8,290 nt of DNA from Actinomycetes bacterium (GCA_023460255.1 JAEWQZ010000105.1:1-8290); one strand, 5' to 3'; shown: positions 1-5,984, counted from the stretch's first letter. The notes: a model not told the origin generated them from the letters alone. Made by a program: numbers and translations.

Positions 1-22
1 GCGTCAGTACCAGACTGATCAT

Positions 23-200
23 GGCTCGGCGGGGCTGGCTCGTTTCTTCGCTGCCCGATCGTGTGGCTGTTCTGCGATGTGCCGTCTCGCCGGGCCGGCG
101 GTGGTTGTCGTGGGCGTGGCCTGATAGGAGCCTGCTCGCTCTGCCCGACTGAGGCATGCCCTCCCGCGTCGACCGCCGCTCTCTCGGTGGTTGACGAAGT
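23..200 (+). ncRNA. Predicted IS110 bridge RNA (target and donor binding loops)
   Basis: In the IS110 group, the noncoding end upstream of the transposase encodes a bridge RNA that pairs with target and donor DNA. Two stems fit this. Stem 1 pairs 23-35 with 84-96 (13 pairs, three of them G-U) and encloses a 48-nt loop, the candidate target-binding loop. Stem 2 pairs 112-122 with 152-161 (10 pairs, one G-U, one bulged G at 118) and encloses a 29-nt loop, the candidate donor-binding loop. A third small hairpin pairs 172-178 with 185-191. Proposed guides are: left donor 124-131, identical to the right end; right donor 148-155, complementary to 1-8 except base 153; right target 71-80, complementary to flank 1327-1336 with one mismatch and one G-U; left target probably 43-51, ending in GC. 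The 5' and 3' ends of the RNA are estimates. The fold was worked out by eye. Confidence 0.62.
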
Positions 201-213
201 GAGGGAGACGGGC

Positions 214-1305
214 ATGACGGTGGTCGGCATCGACGCGCACAAGGACTGGCACACGCTGGTCGCGGTCGACGAGGTGGGCAAGCGGATCGGTGAGCTGACC
301 GTTCCGGCCAGGGCTGGCGGACACCGCCAGATCGTGGCCTGGCTGGAGCAGTTCGACGACGTTCGGGTCGCGGTCGAGGACTGCCGGCACCTGACCCGCC
401 GCCTGGAGGCCGACCTGCTGGCCTCCGGGCACAAGGTCGTGCGGGTGCACGCCCGGATGATGGCCGGGATGCGGCGCAGCGCCCGTGAGCCGGGCAAGTC
501 CGACCCGATCGACGCCGAGGCCGTCGCCCGGGTCGCGCTACGGGAGGACGACCTGCCCACGGCCGAGCTGCCCGGCCCGATGCGGGAGATCAAGCTGCTA
601 TCCGACCATCGGCGCACCCTGGTCGCCCGCCGCACCGCGATGCAGTCCAAGGTCCGCTGGTTCCTCCACGAGATCGACCCTGACCTGCACGTTCCCTCCC
701 GCGCCCTGCGCCGCTACCGCCTGCTCGGCGAGCTCCTGGCCCACCTCGAGGGCCGCGACGGCGCGTTGGTCGAGGTCGCCCGCGACCTGCTGGAGGACAT
801 CGCCGTGGTGACCCAGCGGATCAACATCCTGGAGCGGCGCCTGGCCAAGCTCGTCCATGCCACCCACCCCACGCTCCTCGAGATCCCGGGGATGGGTGTG
901 CTCGGCGCCGCGATGATCCTCGGCGAGACCGCCGGCGCCCAGCGGTTCCGCTCCAAGCACGCCTACGCCAGGTTCAACGGCACCGCCCCGATCCCGGTCT
1001 GGTCGGGCAACAAGGTCAAGGTCCGCCTGTCGCGCGGCGGCAACCGCACGATCAACACCGCCCTGCACATGGCCGCGGTCACCCAGCTACGCCTGGGCGG
1101 TGAGGGCGCCGCCTACGTCGACAAGCTCACCACCGCCGGCAAGACCCGCACCGAAGCCCTGCGACTGCTACGCCGCCGCATCTCCGACCGGGTCTTCGCC
1201 GCGCTGCGAGCCGACGAGCAGCGAGCAGACCACGCCGTCGTGGTGGCCGGCCCCGACCGGGCAGCGCCTTCCGAGCCCGCCCTGGGACTCCGCCGAGCGG
1301 CCTGA
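214..1305 (+). CDS. IS110-family transposase (DEDD)
   Basis: This 363-residue protein is the RNA-guided recombinase that moves the element. The N-terminal RuvC-like DEDD domain starts at the first residues (GIDAHKD, D7) and continues with E55 in VAVED and D97/D100 in SDPIDAEAVA. A helical middle follows. The C-terminal transposase-20 domain begins near residue 222 (LEIPGMGVLGAAMILGE) and contains TAPIPVWSGNK, whose S264 is the likely nucleophilic serine, then RGGNRTINTALHMAA. Length and domain order are typical of IS110 proteins and no frame break is seen, so the enzyme looks active. The frame is open upstream to 61, but the ATG at 214 is chosen because GAGGGAG lies 6 nt before it and family homology starts exactly there. 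The upstream 213 nt are better explained as bridge-RNA DNA than as coding sequence. Confidence 0.93.
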   Translation: MTVVGIDAHKDWHTLVAVDEVGKRIGELTVPARAGGHRQIVAWLEQFDDVRVAVEDCRHLTRRLEADLLASGHKVVRVHARMMAGMRRSAREPGKSDPIDAEAVARVALREDDLPTAELPGPMREIKLLSDHRRTLVARRTAMQSKVRWFLHEIDPDLHVPSRALRRYRLLGELLAHLEGRDGALVEVARDLLEDIAVVTQRINILERRLAKLVHATHPTLLEIPGMGVLGAAMILGETAGAQRFRSKHAYARFNGTAPIPVWSGNKVKVRLSRGGNRTINTALHMAAVTQLRLGGEGAAYVDKLTTAGKTRTEALRLLRRRISDRVFAALRADEQRADHAVVVAGPDRAAPSEPALGLRRAA

Positions 1306-1315
1306 CCCGTCGAAC

Positions 1316-1321
1316 TTGACA
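1316..1321 (+). promoter_or_regulatory. Consensus -35 box in IS110 right end (junction promoter half)
   Basis: TTGACA, a perfect -35 hexamer, lies at the very right end of the IS110. In a circular intermediate the right end would join the left end. An 18-nt spacer then places ACTGAT (14-19) at the -10 position, a weak 3-of-6 match, with transcription starting near 25, where the predicted bridge RNA begins. Promoters formed across the right-left junction are known for IS110 elements; this instance is inferred. Confidence 0.45.
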
Positions 1322-1328
1322 TAGGAGC

Positions 1329-1358
1329 ATCGGAGAGCTCGACTCCCGCAACCGCTGA
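1329..1358 (+). pseudogene. Remnant of IS3 orfA C-terminus
   Basis: The reading frame ending at TGA 1356-1358 spells ELDSRNR, which looks like the C-terminal residues of an IS3-family OrfA (these often end in a run such as FFASELD). It lies in the -1-related frame to orfB, as expected when OrfAB is made by programmed -1 frameshifting. Bases 1333-1340 read GGAGAGCTC where the usual FFASELD reading would need GGAGCTC, so this copy may carry two extra bases. The rest of orfA is not in the window. The assignment rests on very few codons. Confidence 0.5.
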
Positions 1359-1360
1359 TC

Positions 1361-2323
1361 ATGGGGTTCATCGACACCATGAGAGGCGAGGGCTTCGCGG
1401 TCGAGGCGATCTGCACCGTCCTGCGCGAGCAGGGCGTGCGGGTCGCCGCGAGGACCTACCGGTCCTGGTCCAGTCCGGCCCGGCAGGTCGCGGCCCGCAC
1501 GGTCTTCGATGCGGTCGTGGTCGAGACGATCCGGGCGCTGCGGGTCGACGAGCAGGGCCGCCCGACGCCGGAGTCGCTCTACGGGCGACGCAAGATGACC
1601 GCGCTGCTGCGCCGGCGCGGGCTGAACGTGGCGCACTGCACGGTCGACCGGCTGATGGGTGAGCATGGCTGGAACGGGGTCCGGCGTGGTCGGGCGCACC
1701 GCACCACGATCCCGGGCAAGGACGGGACCCGGGCCGGGGACCTGCTGGGCCGCGACTTCCACGCCGAGGCTCCGAACCGGGTGTGGGTCACGGACTTCAC
1801 CTACGTGCGCACCTGGGCCGGGTTCAGCTACGTCGCCTTCGTCGTGGACGTGTTCAGCCAGATGATCGTGGGCTGGCACGCCATGACCACCCGCCCGACC
1901 GACCTCGTGCTGGTCCCCCTGCGGATGGCCTGCTGGGCCCGTGAGCAGCAACGGCACCCGATCATCGCCGGAGAGCTGACAGCGCACTCCGATGCCGGGT
2001 CCCAGTACGTGTCGGTGCGCTACACCGAGCACCTCGCCCTGGAGGGCATCGCCGCCTCGATCGGCACCGTCGGCGACGCCTACGACAACGCCCTGATGGA
2101 GTCGATCATCGGCCTGTTCAAGACCGAGTGCATCCGGCCCGGCCCGTTCCACGACGGCCCGCTCAAGACCCTGACCGACGTCGAACTCGCGACCATGGCC
2201 TGGGTCGACTGGTGGAACCACCGCCGCCTGCACTCCACCCTCGGCATGCTCACCCCCGCCGAGACCGAAGCCGCTCACTACGCTACGAACCCTGCCCTCC
2301 AACCGGAGCCGCAGCCAGCATGA
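1361..2323 (+). CDS. IS3-family transposase OrfB (rve integrase core)
   Basis: This 320-residue protein is the catalytic half of an IS3 transposase. The N-terminal part (MGFIDTMRGEGFAVEAICTV, residues 1-20) is the usual OrfB start. An HTH_21-like region follows around residues 60-110, then the integrase core. The catalytic triad is visible: D145 in WVTDFTYV, D211 in HSDAGSQY and E247 in NALMESIIG, with exactly 35 residues between the last two. The C-terminus holds WVDWWNHRRLHSTLGMLTPAE. In intact elements OrfB is made as an OrfAB fusion by -1 frameshifting; with orfA cut by the IS110 just upstream, that fusion cannot be made, so the element is probably immobile. The ATG at 1361 follows the orfA stop by 2 nt and can be used alone. 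Confidence 0.93.
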   Translation: MGFIDTMRGEGFAVEAICTVLREQGVRVAARTYRSWSSPARQVAARTVFDAVVVETIRALRVDEQGRPTPESLYGRRKMTALLRRRGLNVAHCTVDRLMGEHGWNGVRRGRAHRTTIPGKDGTRAGDLLGRDFHAEAPNRVWVTDFTYVRTWAGFSYVAFVVDVFSQMIVGWHAMTTRPTDLVLVPLRMACWAREQQRHPIIAGELTAHSDAGSQYVSVRYTEHLALEGIAASIGTVGDAYDNALMESIIGLFKTECIRPGPFHDGPLKTLTDVELATMAWVDWWNHRRLHSTLGMLTPAETEAAHYATNPALQPEPQPA

Positions 2324-2346
2324 AGACGGCACGAAACCCGTGACGG

Positions 2347-2799
2347 TTGGTCCTGACCGGAACCGGCTTCGGGATAGCCGCCGCCTGGGTCAGGCTCGGA
2401 CGCTCCATGGCCATGGTCGACGACGCCGCGTTGACCGCGGCGAGGCTGGAGGCGGGCGCACAGGCGGCGCTGGCTGCCAACGCGTCACGGTTCACAGCGT
2501 CGCTTGAGCAGGGCGCGGCGATGGTGCCAGGCTCGTGGGGCGCCGGGGTCCCCAACCGGTCCGGCGTGGGCATGCGGTGGCGCGACCCGGCTGCGCCGGA
2601 CTCGAACATGATCCGCATTGACCAGGGCGACCCGTGGGCGGCTCTGCCTTCACAACGGGTGGATCATGTAGTTGTGCAGGCGTCTGGACGTATTCTGGGT
2701 CCCGACGGGAAGCCAATTGTTGGTTCCCTCGCCGAGAATCCCCAGGCACACATTCCTCTCTCCGACTGGGTTGGGTGGTCGTCGTGGAACGCACCGTGA
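2347..2799 (+). CDS. C-terminal tip of a polymorphic toxin, 5' truncated by IS3 element
   Basis: The frame has a stop at 2341 and no convincing start, so this is the 3' part of a longer gene whose front was removed or displaced by the IS3 element. About 50 alanine-rich helical residues (for example DDAALTAARLEAGAQAALAA) lead into a compact domain of roughly 85 residues. That domain contains GVGMRWRDP, MIRIDQGDP, PSQRVDHVVVQ (H107), GPDGKPIVGS and AHIPLSDWVGW (H135). Such small domains with conserved Arg, GDP and two His motifs sit at the ends of Rhs, WXG and other secreted polymorphic toxins. I cannot name the enzymatic class, though a nuclease is a reasonable guess. The next gene, an immunity-type protein, overlaps its stop codon by one base, which strongly supports the toxin reading. 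Third-position GC is lower than in flanking genes. Confidence 0.68.
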   Translation: MVLTGTGFGIAAAWVRLGRSMAMVDDAALTAARLEAGAQAALAANASRFTASLEQGAAMVPGSWGAGVPNRSGVGMRWRDPAAPDSNMIRIDQGDPWAALPSQRVDHVVVQASGRILGPDGKPIVGSLAENPQAHIPLSDWVGWSSWNAP

Positions 2800-3179
2800 T
2801 GAGCGGGCCTAGCTACCCCCAAATGCGGCTCGAGGTCATCGCGGCGCTTCGGTCGCTGGGTGACCCCAAGCATCAGCGTCTGCAATGGGGGCGATGGCGG
2901 GAGGGCGTGGAGTACTACGATGATCTCGCGCTCGACATCCACATCCTCTACGACGACACCGGGGTGCTCCCGCACCCGGAAGGGGTCACACCCGCGGTTC
3001 TCTTTCCGGCCGAGGTATCGGCCTTCAGGGCGCTGGCCGCAGCACTCGGTCCGTTGATTGACGAGCACGGTGAGCGAGGTGAAGAAGTGTACCTTCGTGA
3101 TCCGCGGTGGGCGAGCGTGATTGCTGCTGCTTCTGAAGCGCTGGCCGTCATGGAACAGACAGAGGCAGGTTCGGCCTAG
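2799..3179 (+). CDS. SCO4402-family protein, probable immunity protein
   Basis: This 126-residue soluble protein starts at an ATG that overlaps the TGA of the toxin tip (TGATG at 2797-2801), so translation is probably coupled. Features resembling SCO4402-like proteins are the opening helix RLEVIAALRSLGDPKHQ, EYYDDLALDIHILYDDTGVLP (residues 38-58), the central helix ending in LGPLIDEHG, and VYLRDPRWASVIAAASEALAVM near the end. No signal peptide or membrane segment is seen. Proteins of this kind are often found directly after polymorphic toxin tips. The inferred role is to bind and neutralise the toxin encoded just upstream. The family name comes from memory of its conserved pattern and the binding partner from position. 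An alternative upstream in-frame ATG at 2634 would overlap the toxin tip almost completely and is rejected. Confidence 0.75.
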   Translation: MSGPSYPQMRLEVIAALRSLGDPKHQRLQWGRWREGVEYYDDLALDIHILYDDTGVLPHPEGVTPAVLFPAEVSAFRALAAALGPLIDEHGERGEEVYLRDPRWASVIAAASEALAVMEQTEAGSA

Positions 3180-3237
3180 CCCCGACTTCGGTCGGCGGCG
3201 CCTGATGGTGGTGCGACTAGACTCTGGAGCATTGTCG

Positions 3238-3696
3238 ATGGAAGACAGCGAATCGGGCGTGACGGTCGTCATTGGGCATTCTGAGGGTGATCGATTGTCG
3301 ATGCGTGTGCTCGGTCGCCTCCATGTGGGCGCTGACGACTTCTGGGATGGGAACTGGCTGATCACCCCGTTGGAGGTCGTGGCGGGTGGCTTCACGGCGA
3401 GCGTTGGAGCCTCGCTTCGAGCCGAGGAGCTTCGCGACCTTCGGCTGGCCTTGGAGCAGCTTGATGCAGATCTGCAGGGTGAAGCGATCCTCGAGTCGAT
3501 GGAGGGGTGGCTCTCCCTCAGCCTCGAGGTCGGTTCGTCCGGCCGGCTAGCGGTGAGGGGCGTTGTCATCGATCGTCTCGGCAGCAGCAACCGACTGATG
3601 TTCGTGATCGAAGGTCTTGATCAGTCCTCTCTGCGCGGCGTCATCGAGGAGTTGGGTGAGGTCGAGAGGCGTTTCCCCGTCATGGGGGCTCCTTGA
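3238..3696 (+). CDS. WapI-like immunity protein
   Basis: This 152-residue protein probably starts at the ATG at 3238, which has GGAG 8 nt upstream; the in-frame ATG at 3205 lacks a good ribosome site. It resembles the WapI-type immunity family: a beta-rich N-terminus (LSMRVLGRLHV), the signature DFWDGNWLITPLEV (residues 34-47), the helix RAEELRDLRLALEQLDADL, then GWLSLSLEVGSSGRL and a C-terminal helix. No signal peptide or membrane segment is present. It lies 58 nt after the first immunity gene on the same strand, with no toxin tip between them, so it is probably left over from a lost toxin module or maintained as an orphan defence against neighbours' toxins. Family assignment is by pattern only. 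Its codon use is less GC-rich than that of the flanking metabolic genes. Confidence 0.65.
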   Translation: MEDSESGVTVVIGHSEGDRLSMRVLGRLHVGADDFWDGNWLITPLEVVAGGFTASVGASLRAEELRDLRLALEQLDADLQGEAILESMEGWLSLSLEVGSSGRLAVRGVVIDRLGSSNRLMFVIEGLDQSSLRGVIEELGEVERRFPVMGAP

Positions 3697-3775
3697 CCCC
3701 TGCTCGACGCGCCTTACGCTTCGCGCGCCAACCGGACTCGGGGACTTGCGAAGTACCTCAAGGGCGCCGGGCGCG

Positions 3776-4045
3776 TCGGCGGCGGTGCCGGCGCGGACAC
3801 GGTACGTGTACGACGGCGCGGGCCGGACCACGGCGGAGATCTTCGAGGTGAACAACGCCGAGCGGTGGCGGACGACGACGACCTATGGCGGGGACCGGGT
3901 GAGCGTGGACCCGCCGGCGGGCGCGGTGCCGACCACGACGGTCTCGGATGCGAGGGGGCGGAGGTTGGTCAACGTCTATGACGCGTTGGGTCGGCGCACG
4001 CAGCTGCGGGAGGGGTCGGCGTCGGGCCCGGTGCGGGCGTCGCGA
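3776..4045 (+). pseudogene. Rhs repeat fragment, upstream piece (frame change at its end)
   Basis: In the frame ending at TGA 4067-4069, the sequence reads as YD-repeat protein: RYVYDGAGRTTAEIFEVNN, then TTTTYGGDRVSVDPPAGA, then VYDALGRRTQLREGSASG. These are Rhs core repeats, which build the large shell that encloses a toxin. No start codon belongs to it and the preceding ~80 bases do not look like Rhs, so the gene front is missing. SDARGRRL joins directly to VNVYDALGRRT, whereas related Rhs proteins usually have additional repeats between such motifs, so an internal deletion between DARGR-like repeats is likely. After about 4045 this frame loses Rhs character and stops within 24 bases, while the Rhs reading continues in another frame. 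Confidence 0.72.
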
Positions 4046-5217
4046 ATGAGCCGGGGTCGCACCGGCTGACCTCGACCGCCTCCTCGGGGCCGGGTGGGTC
4101 GGTCGCGTCGTCGTTCGGCTATGACGAGGCGGGGAACACCACGACCCGCGAGGTGGGGGACGGCCCGGCGCAGTCGTTGGTGTGGGACGTGGAGGGTGAG
4201 CTCGCGCAGGTGTCGGCGGGGTCCGCCTCGGACACCTACGTCTACACGGCGGACGGGGATCGTCTGGTGCGTCGTCAGGGCGGGTCCACCACCGTGTATC
4301 TGCCGGGCGGGATGGAGCTGACCGTGACCGGGTCGGCGGTGTGGGCGACCAGGTACTACGGCTTTGGTGGGCAGGTCGTGGCGGTGCGCACGGGTGCGGG
4401 CACGGCCGGGGTGTCCACCCTGGTCGCCGATCATCACGGCACGGCGGGGTTGTCGATCGACAACACCACCCGGGCCGTGACCCGCCGGTACACCGACCCG
4501 TACGGCAACCCCCGCGGGACCGCACCGGCGCAGTGGCCCGGGGATCACGGGTTCTTGGACAAGCCCGCCGACACCACCGGGTTGATGGCGGTCGGGGCCC
4601 GCTACTACGACCCGACCACCGCCCGGTTCATCTCGGTGGACTCGGTCATGGACCTGGCCGACCCCCAGCAATGGCACGGCTACGCCTACGCCAACAACAA
4701 CCCCATCACCTGGACCGACCCCACGGGGCTCCTCGCCCGCGTTGATGATGAAGGCCAGAGGGGCTTCCGCCGAGCACGCCGTCCGCCGCCGAGCCCCGCC
4801 GGGTTGAACAGTCAGGGTCAGTACACGCCGGGCTACGAACCAGCGGTAGGCACGTCTGTGCGCCCGCCCGTGGTCACGCCTTCATCGCCAGGTCAGAGTG
4901 GGCAACTAGGTACGGCTTCGAGCGCCCTGGGTTTCGTCGGCGACGCCGTCGATGAGTCAGCGGACGCGGCAGCCGGCTTCGCGGACATCGCGAGCCAAGC
5001 CGCGCGTGACCTGAGGGGTGGCTCTTCTGAGGCCGGAGCCCTTCTCGCTCGGTTCCGCTATGACGAGGCCTTCAGGATCATGGCCCGCATCGGGAGGAAC
5101 CCACTGGTTCGGGTCGTCTCGAAGGGCGGCGGCTGGGTCACCATCGCAATCACGGTGCCACTCGACCTTGCTGCCAACTACATGGAGACCTACGGAGAGG
5201 GTCTGCTGCACGGATAG
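4042..5217 (+). pseudogene. Orphan Rhs core C-terminus with toxin tip
   Basis: The Rhs reading resumes in the other frame around 4042 (NEPGSHRLTSTASS) and runs to TAG 5215-5217. Visible parts are SFGYDEAGNTTTREV, repeats such as YVYTADGDRLVRRQ, the RYTDPYGNPRG segment and the hallmark core end: VGARYYDPTTARFISVDS, then YAYANNNPITWTDPTG, ending at 4728. After DPTG comes a variable tip of about 162 residues. It is proline- and serine-rich at first, then helical, and it ends in a hydrophobic stretch (GWVTIAITVPLDLAANYM) close to the stop. I do not recognise the tip; a membrane-active toxin or a truncated toxin are both possible. An internal ATG at 4153 could start translation but would produce only a shell fragment. 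No immunity gene follows; the next genes are on the opposite strand. This is typical of a displaced orphan cassette. Confidence 0.72.
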
Positions 5218-5254
5218 GTGACACCTGACCTGTGGTGCCCGCGAGGCGCTGGGG

Positions 5255-5596
5255 TCACCGTTCGGGCTGGAGGGTGGTCACGAGCTGGGGGAGTCGGGTG
5301 CGGAGCGTCTCCCAGACGAACTCGTCGAGGACTTTGTCGTAGTGGTGGGCGACGGGGTTCCGCATCCGCTGGATCTTGACCCAGCCGACGTCGGGGTACA
5401 GGGCCTTGAAGTCCTCGGGGAGCTTCTCCACGACCGTCGCGACCTGGATCACAAGCTGGCGCCCGACGAGGCGCAGGGTGTGCCCGTCGACGTCGTCGGC
5501 GAGGTAGGCGCCCTCGCCCTTGGCGACGATCCTGCGGGCGACCTCGGCCATCGAGGTGAGGTCGGCGAGTCGGCGGGCGACCCGATCCTCCGTCAC
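5255..5596 (-). CDS. hepT: HepT-like HEPN toxin of a MntA/HepT toxin-antitoxin pair
   Basis: This 113-residue protein begins at a GTG that overlaps the end of the preceding nucleotidyltransferase gene by 4 nt (GTGA), the usual arrangement of this pair. It has the all-helical HEPN/DUF86 pattern, with the RNase signature RNPVAHHY at residues 79-86. This is R-x4-H-x-Y, in which Arg and His cleave RNA and Tyr is the residue AMPylated by the MntA antitoxin in characterised systems. The segment just before it (YPDVGWVKIQRM) and the one after (VLDEFVWETLRTRLPQL) also match HepT. No frame break is seen, so the toxin appears intact, although its antitoxin reading is broken. It converges on the Rhs fragment, whose stop lies 38 nt away. 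A housekeeping HEPN protein without toxin role cannot be excluded. Confidence 0.88.
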   Translation of the reverse strand: MTEDRVARRLADLTSMAEVARRIVAKGEGAYLADDVDGHTLRLVGRQLVIQVATVVEKLPEDFKALYPDVGWVKIQRMRNPVAHHYDKVLDEFVWETLRTRLPQLVTTLQPER

Positions 5597-5890
5597 AGCG
5601 GCACGGCGTCGGCCAGCGCATGCTCGACGACGCGCCCCGGTAGCCCGCCCGGAGATGATGTCGACGGGGACGCCGGTCAGGTCCGTCAGCTCATCGACCA
5701 GTCCCATCAGGTCTGCCAGGCCAGTCGTGTGTGGTTCGAACGTCACACCAGGTCCAGGTCCGAGTCCACCGTGTTGGCGCCGCGAGCAACGGACCCGACC
5801 ACCATCGGGGCGGTTGCCGTGCGCGCGAGCGATCGCGTCGCGGACCTCGTCCCGGTGAGCGTGGAGCGCTTCAGACGGCCGCCGGCGCAA
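5593..5890 (-). pseudogene. mntA: MntA-like nucleotidyltransferase antitoxin, three frame changes
   Basis: Reading across frames gives a normal small MNT-family protein: RPSEALHAHRDEVRDAIARA, then MVVGSVARGANTVDSDLDLV, then VTFEPHTTGLADLMGLVDEL and GVPVDIISGRA, then GRVVEHALADAVPL and a stop overlapping hepT. The GS-x-ARG...DSDLDL motif is the nucleotide- and metal-binding core of these enzymes. The pieces lie in alternating frames. A one-base gain fits near 5806, a one-base loss near 5743-5748, and a one-base gain at 5641. All the expected motifs are otherwise kept, so the damage is recent or an artefact of sequencing. The start is unclear: TTG at 5890 is the first candidate in frame. In working systems MntA AMPylates HepT and silences it. 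Confidence 0.78.
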
Positions 5891-5946
5891 CGCCCGTTCG
5901 ACGCGCGTTTGTGCAGGTCAAGCCGACAAAGGCCACTCCACCTCGC

Positions 5947-5984
5947 GTGTCCTAGACGGACAAGTCCCCCTCCGGACACTTGTC
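5947..5984. repeat. Nested inverted repeats between mntA and the VOC gene
   Basis: GACAAGT (5959-5965) is repeated inverted as ACTTGTC (5978-5984) with a 12-nt gap. GTGTCC (5947-5952) is repeated inverted as GGACAC (5974-5979). They lie about 60-90 nt upstream of the broken mntA reading and downstream of the VOC gene on the same strand. They could be an operator for the toxin-antitoxin pair, an RNA hairpin or a recombination site. Apart from these repeats, the 178-nt gap holds nothing recognisable. Confidence 0.4.

Larger units (their letters stand above)
1..1328 (+). mobile_element. IS110-family insertion sequence, apparently complete
   Basis: The element consists of a 213-nt noncoding left end, one transposase gene and a 23-nt right end. 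IS110 elements lack terminal inverted repeats, so the ends are inferred from agreement with the predicted bridge RNA. The right end reads ATAGGAGC at 1321-1328, and the same eight bases occur in the RNA at 124-131. RNA bases 148-155 (ACTGAGGC) are complementary to window bases 1-8 at seven of eight positions. Both alignments put a GC core dinucleotide at the boundary, at 1-2 on the left and 1327-1328 on the right. To the right, sequence of an IS3 element begins at once, so the IS110 lies inside or against IS3 orfA. The left boundary coincides with the first base of the window, so left flanking DNA cannot be examined and that end is less certain than the right one. Confidence 0.75.
1329..2346 (+). 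mobile_element. IS3-family element, 5' truncated by or interrupted by IS110
   Basis: Only the 3' part of an IS3-family element is present here: the last codons of orfA, the whole of orfB and a short right end. The left terminal repeat and most of orfA are missing from the window. They may lie to the left of the IS110 if that element simply inserted, or may be lost. The right end is placed near 2346 because orfB stops at 2323 and the sequence changes to toxin-gene coding sequence soon after. No clear CA-ending terminal repeat could be identified, so this edge is uncertain by some tens of bases. Confidence 0.7.

Noticed and set aside
1..9. First nine bases read Ala-Ser-Val, as in some IS3 OrfA C-termini, suggesting IS3 flank
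   Set aside because: Nine bases are too few. The donor-guide complementarity instead explains bases 1-8 as core plus IS110 left end.
61..213. N-terminal extension of the IS110 transposase using the open frame from 61
   Set aside because: The translation is unlike IS110 proteins, a good ribosome site precedes 214, and the DNA is better explained by the RNA stems.
15..1364. CTGATCATGG at both 15-24 and 1355-1364, seemingly flanking the IS110
   Set aside because: It lies inside the element on the left and well outside on the right. TGATCATGGC also recurs near 6475, and ten-base repeats are expected by chance in a window this size.
1127..2332. Long minus-strand open frame (401 codons) opposite the two transposases
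   Set aside because: It spans the end of the IS110 gene, the junction and IS3 orfB, and is His/Arg/Pro/Gly-rich with no family pattern. It is the expected shadow of GC-rich coding DNA.
5217..5259. GGTGAC / GTCACC inverted repeat between the convergent Rhs fragment and hepT as a two-way terminator
   Set aside because: Only six pairs with a loop of about 31 nt and no T-tracts; too weak to call.
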